Origin: VRUE01 sp963716735
Lineage (GTDB): Bacteria > Actinomycetota > Thermoleophilia > Solirubrobacterales > 70-9
Direction: 5' to 3'
Length of the DNA stretch: 64,000 nucleotides
NCBI GenBank assembly: GCA_963716735.1
Contig: OY970321.1
Coordinates: 1,860,001 to 1,924,000, forward strand
In this document: one piece after another, positions 50,842 through 58,627 of the stretch
Numbering within the stretch: position 1 is the first letter of the stretch
Layout of the letters: every line of letters starts with the position of its first letter
The notes under the pieces: model-generated
What the model was told of the DNA's origin: nothing
Database searches by the model: none
What the model saw: only the letters and a program-made list of their open reading frames with translations
Made by a program: the position numbers and the translations under genes

Positions 50842-50869
50842 AAAGGGGCGGCCTCCCGGCCGCCCCTTT
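50842..50869 (-). terminator. Strong intrinsic terminator between secreted paralogues 5 and 4
   Basis: A perfect 12-bp stem (AAAGGGGCGGCC with GGCCGCCCCTTT) with a 4-nt loop. On the minus strand it is followed by TTTTCTTTG, giving a good terminator for paralogue 5. The plus-strand side is T-poor. Confidence 0.85.
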
Positions 50870-50909
50870 CTGGCTTTCGTCCTGAGACGAAGCCCCTATG
50901 TCCTCTGCG

Positions 50910-51701
50910 CTAGCCCTTTGGCGAGCAGGGCACCGCCAGTGCGCCTTTGGCGGAGGTGGTCGGCGCTACGCCGGGGGTATGAGTTTCGTTTTTGAAGAGG
51001 GCGCTTGCTTTGACCTTGAAAACGCCGTCCGGGCATTTGGCTTCGAAGTAGCCGACCTTCTTGCCGTTGTAGTTGTAGGTCTTCCCCAACTTGAAGCTGA
51101 AGTCGATGGCTGAGCCACTGCCTCCCGCCGCAACCGGGATTTTGGCGATCGAGTGGATCCCGCTGCCCGTCCTCTGGATCGTGACCGTGGTGACGATCGC
51201 GGCCGGAACCGGCACGGTGAGGAAGATGTGGAAGTACAGCGTGACCTTGCCGCCCTTTTCGCCGCCGTTGAAAACGGTCAGCGGGCTGGTGACCAAGAGC
51301 GGTTTCTGTTCGGGGAAGGCGATCTCGACGTGCGCGATGCCGTTGCCGAGCACCGTGTTGCCGCAGACTTTCATTGCCGCTTTGGTGTCGCGCGCCTCGA
51401 GCTGGCCACCTTTGCAGGTCGGATAGCCCTTGACGTTGATTTTCACGTCCTTGTCGATGTCGACGGCGGCTTCCCTGAACGCGGAGGGGTGGGTCCCGTC
51501 GGTGGTTTCAATCTCGCCGAAGATGGTCGAGGTGACCGGCGTGTACTGGGTCTTCGACAGCTTTTTCGGCGAGAGCGTGCCGCCGAAGGTGACGACCAGG
51601 TTTCCCGCGCGGAGCGTCGTTTGCGTCGCACTCGCGACTGCCGCGACCCCCAGTGCGAGCATCGCGCTCAGAGCGAGTGCGACCATCAGGTTTCTACGCA
51701 T
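50910..51701 (-). CDS. Secreted four-cysteine protein, paralogue 5 (function unknown)
   Basis: A 263-residue exported protein nearly parallel to paralogue 4 throughout: signal peptide (MRRNLMVALALSAMLALGVA), GGTLSPKKLSKTQYTPVTST, ETTDGTHPSAFREAAVDIDK, YPTCKGGQLEARDTKAAMKV with CGNTVLGNG, LTVFNGGEKGGKVTLYFHIF, EAKCPDGVFKVKA and AVPCSPKG. ATG at 51701 has AAGGAGAG upstream. It has its own intergenic region and terminator, and follows the TetR gene on the same strand. Four cysteines conserved. Function unknown. Confidence 0.8.
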   Translation of the reverse strand: MRRNLMVALALSAMLALGVAAVASATQTTLRAGNLVVTFGGTLSPKKLSKTQYTPVTSTIFGEIETTDGTHPSAFREAAVDIDKDVKINVKGYPTCKGGQLEARDTKAAMKVCGNTVLGNGIAHVEIAFPEQKPLLVTSPLTVFNGGEKGGKVTLYFHIFLTVPVPAAIVTTVTIQRTGSGIHSIAKIPVAAGGSGSAIDFSFKLGKTYNYNGKKVGYFEAKCPDGVFKVKASALFKNETHTPGVAPTTSAKGALAVPCSPKG

Positions 51702-51824
51702 GTCTATATCTCTCCTTTTGGCCCTGCCCGTCTGAGCGGAAGCCGTTTTGAAGCGTGATCTATGCCTCCGCTGGCAAACTACCAGTCCCAGCCTTTTCTT
51801 AAACCCGTGCATTTGGGCAAAAGA

Positions 51825-51841
51825 GCGGCTTAACAGGCCGC
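51825..51841 (-). terminator. Terminator after the tetR-type gene
   Basis: On the minus strand GCGGC pairs with GCCGC around a 7-nt loop and is followed by TCTTTT. It lies just after the stop of the TetR gene at 51845. Confidence 0.6.
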
Positions 51842-51844
51842 AAA

Positions 51845-52534
51845 TCAGCCCTCGAGCATCGAAAGTCGCACCCGCTCGCGCTCCTCGGCGGCTCCCTCGG
51901 GGCCCAGGAACGGCAGGGTTATCCAAAACATCAGGTCTGGAAGCCGGCTGGGGAGCCGAGCCGAGGCGCCGTGGAGGATCTCGCTGTAGAGCAGCTCGTT
52001 GATGCCGCCGGCGAGCGAGAGCGAGGTGATGCCCGGCAGCTCGACTGATGTCTCGGCCCTGCCGGCATCGAGGAACCCGGTGAACTGGCGCAGGGCGGCA
52101 TCGCGGCGGGCGAGCGCCTTCGGCCCCGCGGCGAGCACCTCGACGATCGCGAAACGACCCTCGTCGGGGTGCTCTGCGAGGTGTTTGAGCAGCTCCGCCA
52201 GGCCCGCCGCGACGCGCTCGGCCCAGGGTGCGCCGGGCTTCGACTCGAATCCCCGCGCGGTGTCGCCGAGAATGTTGCCGAGCAGGACGTCATAGGCCGC
52301 GAGGAAGCAGTCCTCCTTGCTCGCGAACAGCTCATAAAAGGTCTTTCTCGATACGCCGGCGACGCCGATCACGTCGACCACGCGGGTCTCGGGGTAACCT
52401 CGCTCGGCGACGACCTCGATCATCGCCTGCAGGATCCGCCGCTGCTGGGACTCCGTCACCGCCTCCCGCGGTAGCCCGTGACGGCCCCTGGGCAGCCGCT
52501 CGTTCAGCTTAGCGGTGCGTCTACCGGAGGCCAC
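51845..52534 (-). CDS. TetR/AcrR-family transcriptional regulator
   Basis: A 229-residue repressor-type regulator. The N-terminal helix-turn-helix domain (about 25-75) reads SQQRRILQAMIEVVAERGYP and VVDVIGVAGVSRKTFYELFA with SKEDCFLAAYD, the normal TetR pattern; the C-terminal ligand-binding domain is helical and unassigned. GTG at 52534 lies 9 bp after purA on the same strand. Its position next to secreted paralogues 4/5 and the MCE operon makes it a candidate regulator of them, which is inference only. No operator was recognised. Confidence 0.87.
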   Translation of the reverse strand: MASGRRTAKLNERLPRGRHGLPREAVTESQQRRILQAMIEVVAERGYPETRVVDVIGVAGVSRKTFYELFASKEDCFLAAYDVLLGNILGDTARGFESKPGAPWAERVAAGLAELLKHLAEHPDEGRFAIVEVLAAGPKALARRDAALRQFTGFLDAGRAETSVELPGITSLSLAGGINELLYSEILHGASARLPSRLPDLMFWITLPFLGPEGAAEERERVRLSMLEG

Positions 52535-52543
52535 AACATGACT

Positions 52544-53914
52544 TTAAAGCACCTCTGGTTCTCCGCCAATCCAAACGACCTCCTCGCGGCTAGGACCGAC
52601 GCCGACGAGGCGAATCGGGACCCCGACGAAATCGGCGATGAAGTCTAGGTAGGCACGCGCCTGAATCGGCAGGTCGGTCTCGGCGCGGCATTTGGTCAGG
52701 TCGGCATCGAAGCCAGGCAGCTCCTCGTACACCGGCTCCGCCGAGTGGAGGATCGATTGGTGGTAGGGGAAGGTGTCGAGGATCGCGCCCTCGCGCGAGC
52801 GGTAGCGCACCGCGACTCGCAGTGGGTCGATGCCGCTGAGCACGTCGAGCTTGGTGATCGTCAGCGCGCTCATCCGGTTGAGGCGGACGGCGTAGCGCAG
52901 GGCGACCAGGTCCATCCAACCGCAGCGCCGCTCGCGCCCGGTCGTCGTCCCGTACTCGTGGCCCTGCTCAAGCAGGTGGCGCCCGACCGCGTCGTCGAGC
53001 TCGGTCGGAAAGGGGCCGGCGCCGACCCGCGTCGCGTAGGCCTTGGCGACTCCCCAGACCTCGTCGATGTCGGTCGGTCCGACCCCGGCACCGACGGTCG
53101 CCGCGCCGGCGATCGGGTTGGAGGAGGTGACGAACGGATAGGTGCCGTGGTCGAGGTCGAGGAGGGTCGCCTGGGCCCCCTCGAAGAGGACCGTGTGACC
53201 GTTGTCGAGCTCTTCCCAGCAGAGGCGGGCGGTGTCGGCGATGTGGGGCTCGAGCCGGTGACCGTAAGCGGTGAACTCCTCGGTCATCGCGTGCAGGTCG
53301 AGCCGTGGGTCGGGCGCCTCGGCAACCGATTGGTCGGCCCCCTCGCGGCCCCCCTCGCCGGCCTCCTTGCGCAGCTTGCGCCGTTGCACTGAGAGCTCTC
53401 GCAGCGCCTGTTGCTTGGGCTCGAGCGCCGCCATGATCTTCTTGCGCAGGATCTTCTCGTCGAGCAGGTCCTGGACGCGGATGCCGAGCCGTAGCGCCTT
53501 GTCGGCGTAGCAGGGGCCGATGCCACGTCGCGTCGTGCCGATCGAGAGCTTGCCCAGTTTGACCTCGCCCGCCGTGTCGAGCAGGACGTGGTAGGGCATG
53601 ATCAGGTGGGCGTTGGCGGAGATCCGCAGGTTGCCGACGTCGACGCCGCGACGCTTCAGCCCGTCGATCTCACCGAGCAGGATGCGCGGGTCGAGGACGA
53701 CCCCGTTGCCGATCGCGCAGATCTTGTCGGGGTAGAGGATGCCTGACGGGATCAGGTGGAACTTGAACTCTTCGCCGTCGCGGACGATCGTGTGGCCGGC
53801 GTTGTTGCCGCCCTGGAAGCGGACGATCGCGCTGGCGCGGTCGGCGAGCAGGTCGACGACCTTGCCCTTGCCCTCATCGCCCCACTGGGCGCCGACTATG
53901 ACTACACCTGGCAT
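52544..53914 (-). CDS. purA: Adenylosuccinate synthetase
   Basis: GTP-dependent ligase making adenylosuccinate from IMP and aspartate, the first committed step to AMP. The 456-residue sequence has MPGVVIVGAQWGDEGKGKVV, FQGGNNAGHTIV, GTTRRGIGPCYADKA, FEGAQATLLDLDHGTYPFVT, GGVGPT-like GAGVGPTDIDEVWGVAKAY, YGTTTGRERRCGWMDL and TKLDVLSGIDPLRVAVRY. Compared with a typical ~430-residue enzyme, it has an inserted charged segment (RRKLRKEAGEGGREGADQSV, about residues 178-205). Co-directional with the DnaC-like gene. Confidence 0.96.
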   Translation of the reverse strand: MPGVVIVGAQWGDEGKGKVVDLLADRASAIVRFQGGNNAGHTIVRDGEEFKFHLIPSGILYPDKICAIGNGVVLDPRILLGEIDGLKRRGVDVGNLRISANAHLIMPYHVLLDTAGEVKLGKLSIGTTRRGIGPCYADKALRLGIRVQDLLDEKILRKKIMAALEPKQQALRELSVQRRKLRKEAGEGGREGADQSVAEAPDPRLDLHAMTEEFTAYGHRLEPHIADTARLCWEELDNGHTVLFEGAQATLLDLDHGTYPFVTSSNPIAGAATVGAGVGPTDIDEVWGVAKAYATRVGAGPFPTELDDAVGRHLLEQGHEYGTTTGRERRCGWMDLVALRYAVRLNRMSALTITKLDVLSGIDPLRVAVRYRSREGAILDTFPYHQSILHSAEPVYEELPGFDADLTKCRAETDLPIQARAYLDFIADFVGVPIRLVGVGPSREEVVWIGGEPEVL

Positions 53915-53938
53915 GTCGGCAGGAGATTGTGCCTGGTT

Positions 53939-54700
53939 CTACGCGCCGACCGCGCGCGGCTGCTCGCGCCGGTCGGGACCGAACAGGGGCAGGGGGTCGT
54001 CGCAGATCTCGATCAGGCGCGAGACCGTGCGCGATCCGATCTGGTCCTCCAGCTGCTTGCGCCCTTCCTCGACGTCCTTCCCGGCGTTGCTCGTGACCAG
54101 CATCGAGCGCTGGTTCTCGTAGCGCTCGTTGACCAGTGCGTAGAGTTGCTCGACCACCCAGTCGGTGTGCCGCTCGGCGCCGAGGTCGTCGATATAGAGC
54201 AGGTCGACCGAGGTCAGCCGCCGGAAGAAGGCGTCGTAGGCGTCCTCGGATTCGGTCGCCTGGTAGGTCTGGCGGATCTGCGTCAGCAGCTTCGGCGTGA
54301 AGTAGACGGCGACGGTCCGGCCGGCCGAGAGCGCCGTCTTCGCGACCAGCATGCCCAGGGTCGTCTTGCCGGTGCCGGTGTTCCCCATCAGCCACATCCC
54401 CTTGCCGGCGGCGAGGTTTTCGTCGAGGTCGTCGACGAAACCTTGGACGGCGTTGACGACGTGGCGGGTGCTCATGTCGCGCACCATGTCGCTGACCGGC
54501 GGACGGTCGAAGGAGACGCCGCGGTAGCGCGGCGGGATCGCCGAGGAGACACCGCGGACGCGCCCCCGTTTCAGTCGTTGCTCGCGGCACTCGCAGGGAC
54601 GGGCGACGTCTTCGGGGCCGAGAATCCAGCCGGAGCCATCGCAGACGCCCAGCGGGCAGGCCACCTCGGCGAATGGTTCGCTGCGCGGTCGCGCGGCCAT
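53939..54700 (-). CDS. DnaC/DnaI-like ATP-binding protein (putative helicase loader)
   Basis: A 253-residue AAA+ protein of the DnaC/DnaI/IstB type. The N terminus has a cysteine cluster that may bind zinc (CPLGVCDGSGWI and CECREQRLKRG), as DnaI does. Walker A is MGNTGTGKTTLGMLVAK, Walker B LLYIDDLGAERHTDWV, and sensor region SMLVTSNAG. ATG at 54700 overlaps the dnaB stop by one base, so the pair is coupled. This supports a helicase-loading role, although a DciA homologue also occurs by the origin. A transposon IstB is unlikely since no IstA is near. Confidence 0.85.
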   Translation of the reverse strand: MAARPRSEPFAEVACPLGVCDGSGWILGPEDVARPCECREQRLKRGRVRGVSSAIPPRYRGVSFDRPPVSDMVRDMSTRHVVNAVQGFVDDLDENLAAGKGMWLMGNTGTGKTTLGMLVAKTALSAGRTVAVYFTPKLLTQIRQTYQATESEDAYDAFFRRLTSVDLLYIDDLGAERHTDWVVEQLYALVNERYENQRSMLVTSNAGKDVEEGRKQLEDQIGSRTVSRLIEICDDPLPLFGPDRREQPRAVGA

Positions 54701-56124
54701 CAGAACTCAGGCCCAGCGGCTGCCGTGTCCTCGAGTGGCGGTCCTTCGCCCGCCGGCTGTTCGACCGGCCGCTCGTGGCCGGAGAAGTCGGCGAATTTCG
54801 GGAAGCGGTCGAGGAAGACGAGTTTGGGCGAGCCGATCGGCCCGTTCCTATGCTTGGCGATGATCACGTCGGCTAGCCCGTCCGGCTCGTCTTCGGGGTC
54901 GCGGTAGTAGTCCTCTCGGTAGAGGAAGGCGACCACGTCAGCGTCCTGCTCGATCGATCCGGACTCACGAAGATCAGACAGCATCGGCTTTGCCGGGGTG
55001 CGTTGCTCGGGCGCGCGGGAGAGCTGGGAGATCGCCAGCACCGGCACCTCGAGCTCGCGGGCGAGGATCTTCAACCCGCGGCTCATCTGCCCGACCTGCT
55101 CGACCCGGTTGGCGCGCGGGTCGTCGGCGCGCATCAGCTGCAGGTAGTCGAGGATGATCAGGCCGAGCCCGCCCTGGTCCTGCGTCTGCGCGTGCAGCCG
55201 CCGCGCCTTCGCCCGCAGGTCGAGCAGGCCCAGGTCGGAAGAGTCGTCGAACCACAGCGGCGCCTCCTCCAGCTCGTTGCAGGCGCGCACCACCTTCGGC
55301 CAGTCTTTCTGCGCGACCTGACCCTTACGCAGCTTGTCGCCGGAGATCCGCGCCCGGCAGGCGATAAAGCGCTGTGCCAGCTCCACCTCCGACATCTCCA
55401 GGGAGAAGAAGGCGACCGGCATCCCCCGTTTCACCGCCACGTTCTCGGCGATGTTGGCGACGATCGCGCTCTTGCCCATCGCCGGGCGAGCGGCGACGAT
55501 GATCAGGTTGCCGGGCTGGAAGCCGCCGGTGATCGCGTCGATGTCGCGGAACCCCGAGGGGGTGCCGGTCAGCTCGAGCTCGCCGGTCGAGAGCTTCTCC
55601 AGCCGGTCGACCTCGTCGTGGAGGATCTCGGAGAGGAGGCGGAAGTCGCTCGCCTGCTCTTTGTGGGCAACGTCGAAGAGCAGCTTCTCCGCGCGCTCGG
55701 AAAGCTCGCGCGGTTCGCCGTCGCGCTCGTGCACCCAGCCCTGGATCTCCTGGCCGGCACCGAGCAGCCGACGCAGCAGCGAGTTCTGCTGGACGATCTC
55801 GGCGTAGTGCTTGGCGTTGCCAGCGGCCGGCACCTTGGCGGCGAGCTCGGAGACGTAGTGCTTGCCACCGGCCTCGTCGATCTCGTTGCGCTGGACCAAG
55901 GCCTCACTGACGCTGAGCTCGTCGACCGGCTTGGAAGCGGCGTAGAGGTCGTGGACCGCGCGGAAGATCGCCGCGTGCTTCTCCAGGTAGAAGTCTTCGG
56001 CGTTGAGCTTGACCTCATCGATGACGCGGCTCAGCGACGGCTCGGCGACCAGCATCGCGCCCAGAACCGATTCCTCGGCCTCGATGTTCTGCGGCGGAAC
56101 GTGGGTTGCGGAAAGTTGCGGCAT
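54700..56124 (-). CDS. dnaB: Replicative DNA helicase DnaB
   Basis: RecA-fold hexameric helicase at the replication fork. The 474-residue protein has the N-terminal domain (PPQNIEAEESVLGAMLVAEP, FYLEKHAAIFRAVHDLYAAS) and the ATPase domain: Walker A ARPAMGKSAIVANIA, LEMSEVELAQRF, Walker B GLIILDYLQLM, and SQLSRAPEQRTPAKPMLSDL with RESGSIEQDADVVAFLYR. No intein interrupts it. It heads the dnaB-dnaC-like-purA-tetR run. About 210 bp of non-coding sequence lies before it with no clear promoter. Confidence 0.97.
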   Translation of the reverse strand: MPQLSATHVPPQNIEAEESVLGAMLVAEPSLSRVIDEVKLNAEDFYLEKHAAIFRAVHDLYAASKPVDELSVSEALVQRNEIDEAGGKHYVSELAAKVPAAGNAKHYAEIVQQNSLLRRLLGAGQEIQGWVHERDGEPRELSERAEKLLFDVAHKEQASDFRLLSEILHDEVDRLEKLSTGELELTGTPSGFRDIDAITGGFQPGNLIIVAARPAMGKSAIVANIAENVAVKRGMPVAFFSLEMSEVELAQRFIACRARISGDKLRKGQVAQKDWPKVVRACNELEEAPLWFDDSSDLGLLDLRAKARRLHAQTQDQGGLGLIILDYLQLMRADDPRANRVEQVGQMSRGLKILARELEVPVLAISQLSRAPEQRTPAKPMLSDLRESGSIEQDADVVAFLYREDYYRDPEDEPDGLADVIIAKHRNGPIGSPKLVFLDRFPKFADFSGHERPVEQPAGEGPPLEDTAAAGPEF

Positions 56125-56347
56125 CTACGTCTAGTTAAGGGACAAGGGCGGCGGATTCTCGCCCCCTGGCCCCCGGCAACCCAAGCAAACCAAAGCCCCC
56201 ACCTCGCCACGAGCTGCCACCCTGCAACCACCGGCTAAAGAAAGCCTCAGCCGACCGCATAAGACTTGGCTCATAGTCGTTACAGAAGGTTTTGCTTCCG
56301 CGCACCACCCGTGACACCGCAACGTTTAAGGTGCAATCATGGAGGCG

Positions 56348-56607
56348 ATGAGAGAGAGTTGGACCGATGACCGCCTGGACGACCTAACAGCAAGGTCGAC
56401 GGCCTGCGGGTGGAGATGAAGTCCGAATTCGCCGCCGTGCGAAGCGAGATGAAAGCGGGCTTCGACAGGGTCGACGGGTGTTTCCAAAAGGTCGACGAAC
56501 GCTTCGAAAAGATGGACGAACGCCTGCTCCAGATCTACCAGACGATGGTGGCGTTCTGCGGCGTCGCCATGGCGGCGTTGATCGGGTTCATCGCCTCACA
56601 GATCTAG
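56348..56607 (+). pseudogene. Frameshifted small coiled-coil membrane protein
   Basis: ATG at 56348 opens MRESWTDDRLDDL, then the frame is lost at about 56384-56386. Reading on one base earlier in phase gives NSKVDGLRVEMKSEFAAVRS, a coiled coil (EMKAGFDRVDG, KVDERFEKMDERLLQIYQTM), and a membrane helix (VAFCGVAMAALIGFIAS) to the stop at 56607. Inserting one base after GACCT would restore one continuous ~87-residue protein. The downstream part also has its own GTG at 56410. It is therefore a broken gene, a programmed frameshift, or a sequencing error. Confidence 0.6.
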
Positions 56608-57179
56608 AAGTCAGCGGGGGGAATCTCGCCGGTTGCCTCCTTTTGACGCTCACCCCTCCGCAGCATGCGCTGGGTGAGGATCGCGATGCTGAGGATCGCC
56701 GTCGCACCGAGGCTGAGCTGAACGCTGAGCAGTCCCTCGCGGGTCCAGTAGACGTCGCGTAGGTCGAGCAGCAACGCCGCCTCGTCGAAGGTCAGCCCCA
56801 TGCCAACGCCCAGCGGGATTGCGAGGCGCTCCCCGAGCGCGTCGTCATCGGTCAGCAGGGCGGCGGTGCCGGAGCCGAACCCAAGCAGGATCCCCGGTAC
56901 GAAGTGGTGGATGTGGCGACCGCCGACCCGGACGTTTTCGAAGGGCCACCAGCGATCGCGGATCCCCCAGGTCGAGACTCGCACGAGGGCGAAGGCGCCG
57001 AGGAAGCCCGCGAGCAGGTTGAACAGCACCGTCTCGCTGCGCGGGGTCGCCGCGTAGCCGCTGACTGCGACGCCGACCGTGTCGAGTGCCGCCGCAGGCG
57101 CCGCTTCGACCAGCGGCTCGCCGTTTTCGCGCTCGTGCGTGCGCCGCCGCAACAGCCGCCCGAACTGACCCACCAGCAC
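56604..57179 (-). CDS. Integral membrane protein of unknown function
   Basis: A membrane protein of at least 191 residues with four or so helices and a histidine motif (VRVGGRHIHHFVPGILLGFG) plus acidic GLTFDEAALLLDLRDVYWTR. I do not recognise a function. The start is unclear. GTG at 57179 is the first ordinary start, but the frame is open up to the rplI stop and would add a basic segment and a first helix (ATAGLAAVALGGAGTVLVGQ). A CTG at 57299 has GAGGAG 9 nt upstream and would be a coupled start. It shares CTAG with the stop of the convergent coiled-coil gene. Confidence 0.7.
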   Translation of the reverse strand: MLVGQFGRLLRRRTHERENGEPLVEAAPAAALDTVGVAVSGYAATPRSETVLFNLLAGFLGAFALVRVSTWGIRDRWWPFENVRVGGRHIHHFVPGILLGFGSGTAALLTDDDALGERLAIPLGVGMGLTFDEAALLLDLRDVYWTREGLLSVQLSLGATAILSIAILTQRMLRRGERQKEATGEIPPADF

Positions 57180-57302
57180 CGTTCCGGCGCCGCCGAGTGC
57201 GACCGCCGCCAGGCCGGCCGTCGCTCGCTCGGACCGCCCCCAGCCAAACCGCGTTCGCGCCTTCGCACGGCGCGTCAGGCGGGTCGGGAAACCGCGCAGT
57301 GG

Positions 57303-57755
57303 CTAGCTCTCCTCGGCGACGATCGTCTTCACGGAGGCAACCGTGCCGTCGGCGAGCTCGATCTCCACCATGTGGGTGCCGATCTCGCGGATTGGGTGCT
57401 CGAGGCGGACTTTGCGGCGGTCGATGCGCAGATCGCGTGCCTCCCGGATCGCATCGACGATCTCCTTGGCGCCGACCGAGCCGAACAGTTTTCCTCCGTC
57501 GTCCGCCCGCTGGTGAATCGTCAGCACCGTCTTGGAGAGCAGCGAAGCCGCCTGCTCTTCCCGTTCGGCCCGCACTCGCGCGACTTTTTCAGCCGCGGCC
57601 TGGCGTTGCTGCGCCTGCTCCAGAGCACCCGGGGTGGCGGGCGCGGCGAGCTTGCGGGGGATCAGGTAGTTGCGCAGGTAGCCAGGGGAGACGTCGATCG
57701 GTTCGCCGCGCTGCCCAAGGCTGTCGACGTCCTCGAGGAGGATCGCCTGTGCCAT
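57303..57755 (-). CDS. rplI: 50S ribosomal protein L9
   Basis: Large-subunit protein with two globular domains joined by a long helix. The 150-residue product starts MAQAILLEDVDSLGQRGEPI and shows the L9 N-terminal pattern (DVSPGYLRNYLIPRKLAAPA), the connecting helix (QQRQAAAEKVARVRAEREEQ) and the C-terminal domain (KLFGSVGAKEIVDAI; IREIGTHMVEIEL). It overlaps rpsR by one base. Gene order rpsF-ssb-rpsR-rplI-dnaB is the standard one. Confidence 0.96.
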   Translation of the reverse strand: MAQAILLEDVDSLGQRGEPIDVSPGYLRNYLIPRKLAAPATPGALEQAQQRQAAAEKVARVRAEREEQAASLLSKTVLTIHQRADDGGKLFGSVGAKEIVDAIREARDLRIDRRKVRLEHPIREIGTHMVEIELADGTVASVKTIVAEES

Positions 57756-58021
57756 CAGCGCTCTCCGACGTAGGGAAGCAGAGCGATCTCACGCGCCCGC
57801 TTCACCGCTACCGAGAGCTGTCGCTGATGCTTGCGCGAGAGCCCCGTCACCCTGCGGCCGCGGGTCTTGCCCTTGTCGGAGAGGAAGCGCCGCAGCAGGT
57901 TGAGGTCCTTGTAGTCGACCGCCTCGGAATTGATCCGCGTGTATTTACGCGGGCGAACGCGATCCGCTCCACGCCGTCCCCGACGCGGTGCCGCTGCTCC
58001 ACTCTCTCTATCTCTGGCCAT
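57755..58021 (-). CDS. rpsR: 30S ribosomal protein S18
   Basis: An 88-residue small-subunit protein that pairs with S6. The conserved core is DRVRPRKYTRINSEAVDYKD followed by LNLLRRFLSDKGKTRGRRVT and GLSRKHQRQLSVAVKRAREI; C-terminal ALLPYVGER is typical. No zinc-binding cysteines are present, so this is the C-minus form. Lies 28 bp after ssb. Confidence 0.96.
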   Translation of the reverse strand: MARDRESGAAAPRRGRRGADRVRPRKYTRINSEAVDYKDLNLLRRFLSDKGKTRGRRVTGLSRKHQRQLSVAVKRAREIALLPYVGER

Positions 58022-58049
58022 AAGCGAACGGGGATGCTACAGCTCAGGC

Positions 58050-58529
58050 CTAGAAGGGGATGTCGTCGTCCCCACCGCCACCACCCGCTCCGGCCGGAGC
58101 GGCGTCGAAGTCGCTGGGATCGGCAGGCGTGTCGCTCTGCGGGGTGAAGCCCCCTCCGTTGCCGTTACCGCCGCCTCCGCCACCGTCGCGCGAGCCGAGG
58201 AACTGCACGGAGTTGGCGACGATCTGCACGGCCTGGCGTTTGCCGCTGCCGTCTTTGGCCTCCCACTCGCGCCAGTCGAGGCGGCCTTCGATCGCGACGG
58301 GGCGACCCTTGGACAGGTAATTGGCGCAGTTGTCGCCCTGCGGGCCGAAGACGACCACGTTGAAGTAGTTGGGCTTGTCGACCCATTCGCCGGTCGTGCC
58401 GTCTTTGCGCCGGCTGTTGACCGCCACCCGCAGCTCACAGACCGACGTTCCCCCTCCGGTGCTGCGCAGGTCTGGGTCCTTGGTCAGGTTCCCGGTGATG
58501 ACCACCACGTTGATGTTCGAAGCCGCCAC
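58050..58529 (-). CDS. ssb: Single-stranded DNA-binding protein
   Basis: Tetrameric OB-fold protein coating single-stranded DNA. It has NINVVVITGNLTKDPDLRST, KPNYFNVVVFGPQGDNCANY and GRLDWREWEAKDGSGKRQAV, followed by a glycine-rich linker and the acidic tip DDDIPF that recruits partner proteins. GTG at 58529 (159 residues) has GAGGAG 8 nt upstream; an upstream GTG at 58538 overlaps that site. Lies between rpsF and rpsR. Confidence 0.95.
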   Translation of the reverse strand: MAASNINVVVITGNLTKDPDLRSTGGGTSVCELRVAVNSRRKDGTTGEWVDKPNYFNVVVFGPQGDNCANYLSKGRPVAIEGRLDWREWEAKDGSGKRQAVQIVANSVQFLGSRDGGGGGGNGNGGGFTPQSDTPADPSDFDAAPAGAGGGGGDDDIPF

Positions 58530-58627
58530 GGCTCTCACTCCTCAAGATCGTTTATCGAGACATCAGTCTAAGAGCGCAGGCGGCGCAACTCTCCCCCTGG
58601 AAGCCGGAATCTGCGCGAAAAGGGGAA

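Noticed and set aside
53939..54700. IstB-type transposition protein of an IS21 element
   Set aside because: No IstA gene or terminal repeats nearby, and the gene is translationally coupled to dnaB.
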